This document shows positions 12,061-23,526 of a stretch of DNA of 64,000 bases, in pieces. The notes under the pieces are model-generated. The model was not told where the DNA came from. It saw only the letters and a list, made by a program, of their open reading frames with translations, and ran no database searches. The stretch's first letter is position 1. Every line of letters begins with the position of its first letter. This DNA is from Uranotaenia lowii (Eukaryota; Arthropoda; Insecta; Diptera; Culicidae). The stretch lies in assembly GCF_029784155.1 (NCBI RefSeq), contig NC_073692.1, forward strand, positions 274,455,413-274,519,412, in the 5' to 3' direction. The translations under genes were made by a program, and so were the position numbers.

Positions 12061-12260
12061 TTAAGTCATTCAAACCTATCTTCAAAAAACAAATGTTTTT
12101 GCTTGTTCCAGAGCTCGTAAGCTGTATAGTCGGTACCGAGGATAAGTGACAGATGATTCGTTATAAACGACAAAACTTATGAAAAACCCTATTCCAAATA
12201 AATTCCAGCGTTTGAATTCTTTAACATGGCTGCTCGTGGCAAGGTCCCTAGCATATTATA

Positions 12261-14253
12261 CAGTGAGCGAAATAAGAATAGCACCACTATGTGTTTTGCT
12301 TGTTAAAATATGAATGTTTGAAAATCACCAAAATTTCCTTCTATAAATTGTTTTGAACTGTTAAACGGATAAATCAAGCTCAAGTTTACTTTTTTTGGAC
12401 GTTGCAATTGGCGTTAAGGATCAAAACTATGGAAAAAGGGTGCGAAATAAGAATAGCACCACTAGTGTTTTTCAACAAAAACAAGATTATTTCTAAAAAT
12501 TTACAGTGTAAAAGTGAATAATAATGCTTCAACGCATTATTTGAATAGATAACTGCATTTTAAGAAGTTTTATAGAATTCCAAAGATTTTCAAAGGTTTT
12601 AAAATGGTGTTTTAAGAGATGCTGTTCTAGAACTAAGGAATTTGATATTTGAGCTGTAATTCTTACCAAACTTCTTACTTTTTTCATAAAAAAGACGTGA
12701 AATGATAAATCAAACATTTTCGGTTTATTTTAAATCAGAAAAAAACAGGTTGGAATTCATAAACTTAAATTTTCTTCAGTTAACATAACTTTTTCCAGTT
12801 TCAAGTCATAGATGGCAGCACTATCTTGCCGTTAAAACCAAATTAAGTCTCAATATTGATTTTTCAGGTTCATTTAGGCCCATATTCATCATTTCGAGGT
12901 AGTTTTCCAACACAGTTTTGTAGGAGTTCACGCTGCAGAAATCTTTTCCGGATTTGCAAAAAAAATCACAAGCACAAGAATATACTTCCGTCAAAATTCC
13001 TGCTCATCTCAACTTCCGATTCAATTTCAAATCATACCAATAATACTGCTAGTTCATCAAGCTCCATCGGAAAGTACAGAATTATTTTGATTATCGGTCC
13101 AAGAAATTCACTTTTATCGGTCCTTGATGAAATTCTTATTGTTTGATATTGTGATTTTGGAATTTCCAAGGCGGTCACACGATAAAAAGTATTTATTTCT
13201 TGACCAAAATCATTCAGCATACCTGAATCAATCCCAGATATTCGAAAATGAGCATCAATTCGGTTTAATTGTTAGATAGTGCTGCCATCTATGACTTGAA
13301 ACTAGAAAAATAGCGATTGACTATTTAAAATCATTAGTATTTTTGAATTTGAAGCGTGTTTTTTTTTATTCAAATTCAGCCTCAAATCTATGTTTCGTCA
13401 AGTTGCATCAAACAAATGAATGATAATGAAGAAATAAAGCAGTTTTATAAATTATTATAGCTCAAGTATCAAACTCCTAAACGCTAGAGGAGCATCTCTT
13501 AAAACCCCATTTTAAAACCTTTGAAAATATTTGAAATTCTAGAAAACTTCTTAAAATTTTGTTATCTGTTCAGATAATTTGTAGAAGCATTGTTATTCAC
13601 TTTTACACGGTATATTTTTAGAAATAATCTTGTTTTTGTTGAAAAACACTAGTGGTGTTTTTCTTATTTCGCACCCTTTTTCCATATTTTTGGTCCTCAA
13701 CGCCAATTGCAAAGTACAAAATAAGTAAACTTATGCTTGATTTATCCGTTTAACAATTCAAAACAATTTGTGGAAGAAAATTTTGGTGATTTTTAAACAT
13801 TCATATTTTAACAAGCAAAACACATAGTGGGGCTCTGGGGGAGGAAGACTGAATAAAAAAAGAAAAAAATCTTTCAAACGTCAAATTTCTCTCATCAATC
13901 TACCGACCACTTGTTTTGCATGAAACAATGATTTAATTAGGTTTTTCTTTTGCTCTGACGAATTCTGCAGATCAGGCGTATTGAGTTGCTCAAATTTCGT
14001 TAAAGTTTTTTAAGCTGATAAATAAAAATTGTTTGATTAATGGTCGTTCTTAAAAATAGCTTAAAGAACAGATTTAGATTTAGGGTAGTTCCCATTGATC
14101 GAACAAAATTTTTATATAGTTTAAAGTTTACGATTACAAATCTTTTCAACAATTGTTGGCTTTTTACCGAACAGTAAAAAAACGATACAGAAAATGATAC
14201 AGCGAATTTCAGTCTTCATCCCCCAGGTGGGGCTATTCTTATTTCGCTCACTG
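12261..14253. mobile_element. TA-flanked palindromic element (Tc1/mariner-style ends)
   Basis: Ends are CAGTGAGCGAAATAAGAATA, continuing GCACCACTA, and the inverted partner at the right. TA lies on both sides (12259-12260 and 14254-14255). Arms of about 0.6 kb are inverted copies; GATGGCAGCACTATCT near 12813 and its complement near 13283 mark the inner ends of the arms, with about 440 bp of unique sequence between. No transposase frame is seen. The right arm is interrupted at 13835-14226 by a hAT MITE. TA duplication and the GTGAGCG-type end suggest mobilisation by a Tc1/mariner enzyme. Confidence 0.8.
13835..14226. mobile_element. hAT-type MITE nested in the palindrome, 392 bp
   Basis: It starts CTGGGGGAGGAAGACTGAA and ends with the near-perfect inverted partner (one mismatch). 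The 8-bp direct repeat GTGGGGCT flanks it (13827-13834 and 14227-14234). Removing it with one duplication restores the right terminal repeat of the surrounding element. An 8-bp duplication fits the hAT superfamily. No coding capacity. Confidence 0.85.
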
Positions 14254-14724
14254 TAGTATGCATTTGCTGGTTGCTGAAAAAAATATATTGATTTGTCAAG
14301 ATTCCGCGCCTGTGAAAAAAAAATCAAAACGAAAACATTGGTTTTTGTTGTTTTTGAAAGCCGAAAAAGAGTAATCTTGTATGTACCCTTCGCGACCTAC
14401 ATTTGAAACGCTTTGAAGGGGCACCAAATTAACCTAATTCTGTTAATTTTGAAACAGCCGTTTCCACTAAATTGCCCTAATTTTCTTTTAAAAGAGAAGT
14501 ATTGGACCGAAAAGTAGCAGAAATTGAAGGAGGTGGATGCAGTCACCTAAAATACAGATAGGACGAATTATAAATTTGAAAAACTGATCAAAATTATGAC
14601 AGATAAAAGTGTGCGCCGGCCGATAGGAGGTACTCAGAATAAAGTAAAAAAAAAACCTTTCAAAAAACGATATTTTTTCTCATGAATTTTCATTAGATTA
14701 CTTTCATTACGTTTACAGTGTAAA

Positions 14725-15477
14725 GGGGCTGTCCATTAATGATGCCACGCGTTAGGGGTGGAGAGGGGGTTTCGATTTTTTTGACAATTTTAGACATGGG
14801 GGGGAAGGGGGGTTAGCTTGAGCGTGACATCACTTACCATTACAAAAATTATAGAAAACATCAAAACAATAACAAATAATTTTATCCTAAGTTCAAAAAA
14901 ATTTTACTCGCACCATTCATTAAATGAATAACAATTCTCACGTAATCACTTTTGGTAAATTTAATGAGCATAAGAAAGTTTACAACAACACTTCCACAGC
15001 AACACTCAGAAAAGTCCGTCTTAATAAAATTGTGGCAAAACGTGAACAGGATTGCTTGGCTATTCTTACCCTGTGGAGAATATTTGAATTGCGAATGGAT
15101 GAAGAAGAGGAACTAGATTTGGATGGTTTCGACATCGTCGCTGATGCTGCAGCTACTGTCTCGACTTTCCCGGTTATTGATATGGAAAGTCACCAACAGA
15201 ATCCTTGGACTCTTGATTAAAATGTGTTTCAAGAATGATTGAAGGCTTGTTAAAAGTTGTTAACCTTTTTTTCATTCTATGAATAAAACTAATAAAATTT
15301 AAAAAAAACTTTTTTATAAAATTTCCAAAGGGTTGAAAATTTTACTCCAGGGGGGTTTAGATAAACGTGACGTAATACAAAAAGGGGGGTTATGGAAGTT
15401 GTGACAATATGTGACAGAGGGGGGAGGGGGGATATTTTTTTTCCAAATTTTGTGTGACATCATTTATGGACGGCCCC
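14725..15477. mobile_element. TIR element with GGGGCTGTCCAT ends
   Basis: The left end GGGGCTGTCCATTAATGATG and the right end (complement GGGGCCGTCCATAAATGATG) are inverted repeats. Inner G-rich blocks (GGGGGG runs with GTGACATCAC and GTGACGTAAT) are also mirrored. It contains one small plus-strand ORF with poly(A) signals. No target duplication of convincing length is visible. The superfamily is not clear to me. Confidence 0.7.
14924..15220 (+). CDS. Small acidic ORF inside a TIR element, unknown
   Basis: A 98-residue frame lies in the middle of the TIR element. Its start half is basic and its end half acidic, with a MDEEEELDLDGFD run near residues 63-75. AATAAA-type signals follow the stop within about 90 bases (15281-15300), so the layout is that of the last exon of a transposon-borne gene. 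The N-terminus could be upstream and spliced. I recognise no domain. It may be the remaining C-terminus of a transposase after internal deletion, or a chance frame. Confidence 0.3.
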   Translation: MNNNSHVITFGKFNEHKKVYNNTSTATLRKVRLNKIVAKREQDCLAILTLWRIFELRMDEEEELDLDGFDIVADAAATVSTFPVIDMESHQQNPWTLD

Positions 15478-15624
15478 AAAGAACTGCAACCAAATGTTAG
15501 CCAATGTAAATGTAGTGGTGAGTAGAATATTATCTGTGTGTCAGAATGGGTTAGAATGCATGTGTTCGCACGCTTATTTTAACTCAAAATGAAGTAAGAC
15601 CAAAGTTCAAAACATAGTTAGATT

Positions 15625-15775
15625 CTATGAACTTAAATTTAAGTACCCTTTTTCCTCCTTGCGATGATTCAAACCGAAGTTCGAACTGCGAACTCAAAAT
15701 TGATCCCTTTTTTTCCTCCGGCGAGGGATCAAAGCTGAGTTCGACCTTATGAACTAAAAATTGAACTCTTTTTGT
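15625..15775. repeat. ~60-bp tandem repeat, about 2.5 copies
   Basis: Units share the order GAACT-AAA-TTGA, then CCCTTTTT-CCTCC, then GCGA-GGATCAAA, then GAGTTCGA. Two full diverged units and part of a third are seen. Confidence 0.55.
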
Positions 15776-15966
15776 TGGACTGAAAACACTTAGCGAGTTC
15801 ACTTCGAACCGGAACATCAACCAACGATCACGACGCAAAGTTTTGTCGTTCCAGAACAATTACCGAAAGACTATGAAGGGTCTTCATAATGGAACGTCCA
15901 CCGTGTCAGTGTTAAATCCTGTCCGTCATTGTCATCATACATATGGTGAGCGGCTTGGAATGTCCG

Positions 15967-16018
15967 GAAACTTCCGGATGTTATTAACTTCCCGTGGGAA
16001 GTAACATCCGGAAGTTTT
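15967..16018. repeat. Strong 52-nt hairpin
   Basis: GAAACTTCCGGATGTTA (15967-15983) pairs with TAACATCCGGAAGTTTT (16002-16018). Inside, CTTCCC (15988-15993) pairs with GGGAAG (15996-16001). Only a 4-nt bulge separates the stems. It may be a small foldback repeat or a structured RNA; nothing else identifies it. Confidence 0.6.
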
Positions 16019-16424
16019 CTTTGGCCGGGAGTGTCAAAACTTTCCACCGCTCTGTAATTGTAATGCGATGTACCGGAACAGCAACATCCGGGTACATACA
16101 AATTTAACCATCCTTTAATCCCCTGAAAATAAAGAACCCTCTAATAAAAAGGATAAATTTAAGTTCGACTTCAAAACTTAGTTTTGCGATTGCCCAGTCA
16201 AACTCAAAGTTGAGGGCTACCACTGAAGTGCTGTTTTGAACCAAAACTACTTAATTTTGATTTAAAAAAAAGGAGCGTGCGTGTCAAAGTATGCATATTT
16301 CCGTTTTGCGCCTGGAAACAAGTACCTAGAAAGACAGCTGTTTGCTTCTGTTACCTAAATTTCTTTCGCGGAGGATATTTTTGTTGCCGAAAGTGAAAAG
16401 TTTAGCTCAATACGAAGTAAATTA

Positions 16425-16800
16425 ATGGTGACAAAGAAAGAAAACATCATTCGTGAAGGTTTTCACATATTATTTGATATTTATAGGAAAAATGCCAAAA
16501 ATAGCCCTTTGAGCAATTATGACAAGGGAAGAGTAGATACTCTTCGAGAACAAGGGCTAACCTTGCATGAACTTCATAACATTCCTCTTATGGAGAGGCC
16601 AGCCTTCAGCCCGGATGTAATTCTGATCGAAAACGTTTGGGGGCTTCTCTCCCGTAATATTTTCAAGCATAGACGAAGTTATGAAACGGCTGGACAAATT
16701 AAAATGGCGATTCAGGAGGAATGGTCTAATCTGGATCCGAAGGTTTGGGAAACTTCATAACTTCTTTGCCACGACGATTGTTTATTGTTGTTTATTGTTT
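16425..16800 (+). pseudogene. Internally deleted Tc1-like transposase
   Basis: The first ~45 residues after the LSNYDKGRVDTLREQGLT segment look like the N-terminal helix-turn-helix of Tc1-type transposases. They jump directly to the C-terminal part FSPDVILIENVWGLL, which carries the last acidic residue of the DDE triad (the Glu in IEN), then NIFKHRR and IQEEWSNLDP. The segment with the first two catalytic Asp residues is missing, and after 16757 the frame shifts (LPRRLF lies in another frame). About 110 residues remain of the ~340 typical for the family. It cannot be active. Confidence 0.75.
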
Positions 16801-17700
16801 ATTTCATACAAAATCATCTGACATATTTAGGTGTCTTAATGATCTACTTAATATTATTTGTACATTACATGATACTTTTCCTAATTTCTCAGTTGGTCTC
16901 TTAAGTCAGATTCAATACGGCGTTTGAAAGTTGAAATGGAAAAATTGAAGTCGAAGACAGTATAATAACGTAGAAAGCATATTTTTGCGGAACGGAGAGG
17001 GTCGTTACTGCCATATCGCGTGCTTCTAGGTTCCAGGGAGAGCAAGTTTCTATTACGTAGGGTTCTTTCTGGAGCATAAATATTACAGCGAGATAGTAGC
17101 CAGGAGCAGTCAATTTCGTTCCGAAGAATCTTTGCCACAAACAGCGATTGACCGATGGAACGACGATCCGACAGCGTATGAAGTCCAAGGAGAGCACAAC
17201 GATGAGCGTATGGTGGTAGGTTTAAAGGATTCTCCCAAGGTAGTTCACGAAGAGCATAACGAACGAACCGACGTTGAATTGCTTCAAAACGCGCTGTCCA
17301 TGAAGCTTCAAAAGGCCACCATACTAGGTTCGCAAATTCCAATGTTGATCGCACCAGGCAACAATACAGAGCTCGCAAGCAGAGAGGATCAGTGAATTCT
17401 TTACTCAAACGTATAATAAATCCAAGCATTCGGTTAGCTTTCTCGAGTACCACAGAGTAATGCCGCTTAAAAGTCATTTGACTGTCCAACAAAACGCCAA
17501 GATCCTTTATCTCCTCAACACGATGCAACTGCTCGCCCAGAATATCGTAATTATGAATGAATGGATTTTTCCTACGCCCAAACGTGATAATACGGCACTT
17601 CGTAACGCTCAAAATTAGTAAATTATTGGCGCACCAGTTTACAACTGTGTCCAAGAAGCGTTGTAATTCATAACAGTCAGCTTTACTGTTTATGTCATTG
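16775..17700 (-). pseudogene. 3' end of a non-LTR retrotransposon reverse transcriptase
   Basis: The minus-strand frame 16881-17654 (257 residues) is the C-terminal part of an RT of the CR1/Jockey/I kind. It holds the thumb region (VVNWCANNLL, KDLGVLLDSQ, FTDPLCLRALYCCLVRS) and the conserved tail (PYAHRCALLGL, FKRRIESDL). The RT catalytic motifs lie upstream and are absent, so the copy is 5' truncated, the usual result of incomplete reverse transcription. On the element's 3' side (16775-16805) is an AACAATAAAC-type repeated tail. The plus-strand element at 40540-43650 belongs to the same clade. Confidence 0.82.
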
Positions 17701-19844
17701 CCAAGAAAGTCCTTTGTTTTTGGAAATCAGATCAATAAAAACGTGATTTTCTAATAAAATAGCCTTTGTCTTTAAACTTAGTTCCAACCCGAAAATCCAT
17801 TTTTATAGCATATTTATTTTAAGATGCATGAATCTTGTGAAACAACTGTAATTAAAGATATGGCATTCTTCTAGGAATCTACCGTGGACAAGTGTTGAGT
17901 TGAATAATCACAGGAAAGTACAGAATTCCCTATAAACATATTTCCAGTAGTGTAGAAAGTATTTCGATCAAACGAATGGTTGAACAGATACACGCATTCG
18001 TAACTGTCCCATTTCTAAAAGCTTTATTTTTGGAAAAATTTACAAAATCACCATGGGGTTTGCCGATGAATTCAATGAAAAAAAATCCAAATTAGTGAAA
18101 TTTGAACTGAATGCAGATTTTCCTCGGGATTATTCACATTTTGTTGAGTAAAATTTAAAAAAAACCCTAAATTTCTCTTTGACCAGTTTTAGTTTTTGCG
18201 TTTAAAAACGTTTTTCAGAACTTCAATTTTCATAATGCTACATTTTAAAGAAAAGCATTTTCAATGCCACTGTCCTACTAGAATGAAATTAGTCGGAATT
18301 GTTTTCCTATGAATTAAAGTCTCAAACCTTCGCTCCAATTTTCCCAAGAGACAAATCAAAGGAGAGAAGAAAAAAAGCTAATTCCATACCAACAACAACG
18401 GTTGCAACTGGCAAAGCTCCCATCTCCAGCTAAACAAGTTTGCTACATTAATAACCTCGAGAAATCTAGGAAACGCTTGTCTTTCCATTGATTGCATCTC
18501 TGATTCGATGAATGAATGAATATGTGAATGAATGGGCACAACTGGAGCACCACATTGTGCTGGGCTAGGTCCGATGGGAAACAATTGACGAATCGATCGA
18601 ATTGCAGCTTTGCAGCCGATGCAATCTTGCAATATTACCATGCCACCGATCGATCGATCGTTCGGCTAGTGATGGAGACAGAAAGAAGCTAACATTCGAT
18701 AGGAACTAATTTTCGATTTTGCAATTCACCATCGATAGCAGTAACATCACCAGTCATTCAAATTCAAGCCTAGCCGGAGAGATGCACGCGTTTATGCCTA
18801 TATGTATGGGGGCTAACTCTGGTTTGTAGTTGAACCAATTTGTTGTAGTTCTTCAATTTAAATTGCAAACTTACTGGCTGCCAGGCTGATAAAAGAACAA
18901 AACATTATTCTCTCTCTCCCTTTCTATTGCTTCGCTCTCTCCCTCTCTGTCTCTGTTTTTCCCGAACCGTCGTTATATTGCAATCATTGACAGGAACAAG
19001 CAGCGTGGTTTTCAGTCCGGCTTCCTGGCCAGGGTCTGGTTATGGGAACTTTTCCCAGCTGTTGGTTTATGGCCATCCACATCCAGAAGAGGCCCGGGAA
19101 CTGCGGACAATTCGTCGGTTGCAATGGTGGACACAACAAAGTGATAAGCTTCTGTATTGATGATGGAAGACCCTGACAAGTAGGGGCGTAGGTGCGGCCT
19201 GAAGTGTCTGATGATGGTAATTAGTAGGTGTAGGAATCAGGACAGAATAAATATGAAGCGTAAAATAGAATGAGCCCATAGTTTATGTAGGTTGAAACCA
19301 TTGGAGAGTGCCCTTAAAGGAATAAGCGTAAGCGTTATGCGTCGTTACACTTTGACAAATGAGTTCTAGAGAGCGCAGACTAAGCGTGTGTTTGTGACTA
19401 TTGATACGTGAGAGAGTTGAGAATATACGGTCTTCCGTTTGTATAGCGCAAGCGGTTGAAGGGCAAAATAGTTGCATGTGTTCATTTGGTATTGGTGAAC
19501 TAATTCTATTCGGGCAAGTCTCGTGCCATGAATCATGATGCATGATGCTGAGCAAGAAGAGAGTCGGTTTAGGAAATAGATTTGACGAAGGCAGTCGACG
19601 GTTTTCGACTCGGAGGAAACTGGCCTGAAAACATGGCGTCTTCTGACGAAGTGGATTTCGGCCACTACAGTAGGGCATTTGCAAATCATTTAATTCTACG
19701 AAATCTTTAAAATTGTAACATGCATGCATACATCAAATCTCCGTAAACTGATGTTCCCTTGAGAGATCCCTACACTTAAAATGCGAAAAAAATTAAGGTT
19801 GTTTTGTGTCACTATATTGTATTTGCCCCAATACTTCTTTCTAA
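17701..19844. other. Single-copy-looking stretch, GC-richer from 18.3 kb
   Basis: From 18300 to 19700 base composition is more balanced, with a GATC-rich run (GATCGATCGATCG, 18648-18660) and a CT-rich microsatellite (18909-18958). Frames at 19283-19729 overlap on one strand in two phases and have no family features. It may be host noncoding DNA. No splice-supported exon found. Confidence 0.4.
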
Positions 19845-20201
19845 TCTATAATATAAAAATGAATTTCTGTCTGTCTGTCTGTCTGTTCCCTATAGACTCG
19901 GAAACTACTGAACCGATTTTAGTGAAACTTAGTAGGTGGGGGTATTGGAGGCAGGGGAAGGTTCCTATTATGGTTTGAGACCCCTCCCTTTCTCATGAAG
20001 GGGGGTAGGGGCCTCGCAAGCAAAAGTCAATTTTTCGCATAAATCGAGAACGCATCATGTAAATGGTATCAAATTTGGCATGGGGTGGTATTTGGGAACA
20101 AGCAATATTTCTATGAATATTAGGTACCCCTCCCTCCTCTCAATGGAGTGATAGGAAGGGGGGAGGGGGGCTACCTTACAATTTATCATACAACTCGATA
20201 A

Positions 20202-22018
20202 CACTAGTTTACAAAATTTTAAAAAAAATCGTGAACTTGATTAACTGACCAACATTTTTAATGTAAAATCGGGCGCTGAATCCGAAAATGAAATTCAAAA
20301 AAATCTCAGTAGAACCGTTTTTGAATTATGCTCCAAATACGAAACTTCGAAAAAATAAAAAAGTTCTGGTACTTAGATTAAAATATCTCGGACGGCATAA
20401 CAGTAATTTGAGATCCCTCTTTTGCATATTGAAGGTGAATAAGTTTTCTATCGATCATCTGAACACTGTTTTTGCGTTTGACCAACAGTATTGCTGATAT
20501 TAGTGACTTTATGAGAAAAAAAATTATAAAAAACGCATTTTTTTAGAGAATATTTTGTTTCAACGAATGTTTTAGACTCGATGGTAGCATTTAAAAAATC
20601 TGATTTTTTTTTGCGCTTAAATGTCAATTCAAAACAAAGATTTCAAGCGGTTATTTATTAAAATCGGTTGAATATTGAAGAAGTTATGGCTACTTTGCCA
20701 TGACTGAAATTTTTGGAGTTTTTAATAATTTAACGAACCGCAGTACACTTATCATAGTATAGGAAGAATGAAACATGATAAATCTCACTCGCTCCAAATC
20801 AAAATTATTTATTAGCTTACCAGAAGGTTACATGCCAAGTTTTAGGAAGATCTGACCATAGAGAGGGGTTGCTTAAGTCTCAAACGTGAATAAAATTTTG
20901 AGGTATTTTGCCCGGAAGGAACGAAAAATACTAGTTTTTCATCAATAACTTTTTTCATCACTAGCTGATTGTTTTTTATGGTTGATTTTCTTAAAGCATA
21001 AATTGAGACAAATATTTCACCCGAAGACTGTTACTCGATTGGATTTGAAACAGAAAAGTTATTGCGGTTCAAAGGCCGCAAATTTTGTCCAACACGCAAT
21101 GAGTACTTTTTACGCATTGCGTTTTATACGACAATTTTCGACCAAAATACAATTTTGAACCGCAATAACTTTTCTGTTTCAAATCCAATCGAGTTACAGT
21201 CTTCGGGTGAAATATTTATTTGTCTCAATTTAGGCTTTTAGAAAATCAACCATAAAAAACAATCAGCTAGTGATGAAAAAAGTTATTGATGAAAAACCAG
21301 TATTTTTCGTTCCTTCCGGGCAAAATACCTCAAAATTTTATTCACGTTTGAGACTTAAGCAACCCCTCCCTATGGTCAGATCTTCCTGAAACTTGGCATG
21401 TGACCTTCTGGTAAGTTAATAAATAATTATGACTTGGAGCGAGTGAGATTTATCATGTTTCATTCTTCCTATACTATGATAAGTGTACTGCGGTTCGTTA
21501 AATTATTAAAAACTCCAAAAATTTCAGTTATTGTAAAGTAGCCATAACTTCTTCAATTTTCAACCGATTTTAATAAATAACCGCTTGAAATCTTTGTTTT
21601 GAATTGACATTTAAGCGCAAAAGAAAATCAGATTTTTTAAATGCTACCATCGAGTCTAAAACATTCGTTGAAACAAAATTTTCTCTAAAAAATGCGTTTT
21701 TTATAATTTTTTTTCTCATAAAGTCACTAATATCAACAATACTGTTGGTCAAACGCAAAAACAGTGTTCAGATGATCGATAGAAAACTTATTCACCTTCA
21801 ATATGCAAAAGAGGGATTTCAAATTACTGTTATGCCGTCCGAGATATTTTAATCTAAGTACAAGATCTTTTTTTATTTTTTCGAAATTTCATATTTGGAG
21901 CATAACTCAAAAACGGTTCTACTGAGATTTTTTTGAATTTCATTTTCGGATTCAGCGCCCGATTTCACATTGAAAATGACCTTCAGTTTACTGAGCTCAA
22001 AAATGCTGTAAACTAGTG
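20202..22018. mobile_element. 1.8-kb near-perfect palindrome inserted in the Helitron
   Basis: It begins CACTAGTTTAC and ends GTAAACTAGTG. Almost the whole length is two complementary arms of ~0.9 kb meeting near 21100, where ACGCAATG (21096) faces CATTGCGT (21115). TAA lies on both sides (20199-20201 and 22019-22021). Removing the element with one TAA restores the Helitron repeat unit at full length. A 3-bp TAA/TTA target fits the PIF/Harbinger superfamily, an inference from the duplication alone. All frames inside (20288-20497, 21570-21852) are mirror images of noncoding arms. Confidence 0.85.
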
Positions 22019-22170
22019 TAATTAATCAAGATATTGGAACCAAATTTGGCATGGGAAGGTATTTGGATACGAAAAACAATTTAATGGTTATTTGAATCCC
22101 CTCCCTCTTTTCAGTAGAAAGGGGGGGGCTCTTTCATAATTTTTTACATAACTCGAAAACTTATCAAACA

Positions 22171-23525
22171 AGACGCATTTTTTCTTCGTTAGTCAAAATT
22201 TTGTCAGTTTTAAAGTGAAATTTTTGAAAAGTTTTGAGAAAGTAAACTGACAACGGATGGCCCGCGGATTTGTTCAACCGGATATAGTCCATTAGAATTG
22301 AAGGCCGTTAGCTGGGATTTTATTCCAAGCCAATTTACAAAAGCGTAGAACACGAACAACAGCTCTGTCGTATCTCCGGAGGTTTCTTTTGCCATTAGGA
22401 TTATGTATCCATCGTACGAAGTTGTTTTAAAAGTTAAAGTCACTATTCGTATTAAGTAGGAGTGATCAAGAGCTTCCAAAAGAGCGGTCGATTTTTTTTC
22501 CAAACGCCCTTGTTCTGTTGAACCGTTGAATGGACGCGTCCGAGATCGTATGGCAAAGTGCTGTGAAAGTAAAGGAGTTTGAAAATTATCATTGGTGAAT
22601 TGTGAAATGTAAAAGTGACCTATTTCGGTTGGAGAAAGTGCGCAATATTTCAAATTAGGAAAAAAAACAGCATTTCGAACTACAGTGGTAATGGTGTGGA
22701 AGTGAGAGGGAAAGGGAAATAGTTTATGGTGATATAACGGATAACATTGGCTGTTAAATCTGTGGGCTAGAAAAATGCGCAGAAATGGAAAAGGATTGCT
22801 TCGATTAAATTTTCTTAGATTTATCGGGAAAAAGTTACGGAAACGGCTGGAAAGCTAAGTATATTCTTTCTATATTCTATATTATTTTAATTCATTGGAG
22901 TTTTAATTTTAACCTTCTTCATTGTGGGACTGGAACTGTGTTCATTTTTTCATTCTGTATAATTGAGACAGATTGGTGTCCTATTTTTTAGAGGGGAGGG
23001 GGGGGATGCTCACACTAATTATATTTTTTTGTTCTTTCAATGTGTCTTTTCAAGAGCGAGCAAAGGCGCTACATCCAAGGTCAAAGACCAAAAATGATAG
23101 TGCATCGAAATCCGAAACTCTGAATTGTTATTAACATTGAAGCAAATGCAATACTGAAATCGTACATTTTCAAATAATGGAAATAAGGAAATTTGCAAAA
23201 TCATTAATTATACCATGGGGTTTTGGATTTCTGTACAGAAAAATATCATTTCCATCCATAGAAGGACGAGGTCACACGTACCACCATCAAGGAGCACAGA
23301 AATTTAGCATATGTGCTCCCAACGTTAAAATCTCACTTATAGTCATGGAAACGTATGGTACTGTTGTCCACGTTTCTTCCTCCCTGTGTTCCAGTTGTCT
23401 CTGCGTCCAATACTGCACAGTGGGCCCGGCCAAGTTAAGATGAGTAGTAAATGTACTTTTACTACTCACCGGGATGCTGACAAGATCTGGCTGTGTTTGT
23501 ATCATAAGCATAAGCATAAGCATAA
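22171..23525. other. Non-repeat segment inside the Helitron, with a retroelement-like tail
   Basis: The Helitron unit stops near 22170 and resumes near 23527. The right part ends in four CATAAG repeats (23505-23530), a tail typical of some non-LTR retrotransposons, preceded by GTTAAGATGAGTAGTAAATG and related sequence that looks like a 3' untranslated region. The left part holds the frame at 22210-22653. The insertion may combine a captured fragment and a truncated retroelement; boundaries are approximate. Confidence 0.45.
22210..22653 (-). CDS. 147-residue ORF of unknown origin within the Helitron
   Basis: This frame has more ordinary codon use than its surroundings. The segment LIRIVTLTFKTTSYDGYIIL is faintly like the first strands of a laminin-G domain, but the following residues do not continue that fold. 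It starts with Met at 22653 and could be a captured exon, since Helitrons often carry pieces of host genes. No splice sites or poly(A) signal support it as a gene. It could also be chance. Confidence 0.22.
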   Translation of the reverse strand: MKYCALSPTEIGHFYISQFTNDNFQTPLLSQHFAIRSRTRPFNGSTEQGRLEKKSTALLEALDHSYLIRIVTLTFKTTSYDGYIILMAKETSGDTTELLFVFYAFVNWLGIKSQLTAFNSNGLYPVEQIRGPSVVSLLSQNFSKISL

Positions 23526-23526
23526 G

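Larger units (their letters stand above)
15478..16380. other. Repeat-bearing intergenic stretch
   Basis: No gene is supported. It holds a 60-bp tandem repeat (15625-15775) and a strong hairpin (15967-16018), listed separately. The frames at 15584-15859 and 15871-16101 on the minus strand overlap these repeats. Confidence 0.4.

Noticed and set aside
19283..19729. 148-residue minus-strand protein
   Set aside because: Overlapping frames on the same strand are equally open; no domain, splice or start support.
20288..21852. Open frames inside the 1.8-kb palindrome
   Set aside because: They are mirror images from the two arms, of low complexity, with no family features.
20202..22018. Assembly artefact producing the palindrome
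   Set aside because: The arms differ at scattered bases and a TAA duplication with a restored target is present, which a simple assembly error would not create. Long reads would settle it.
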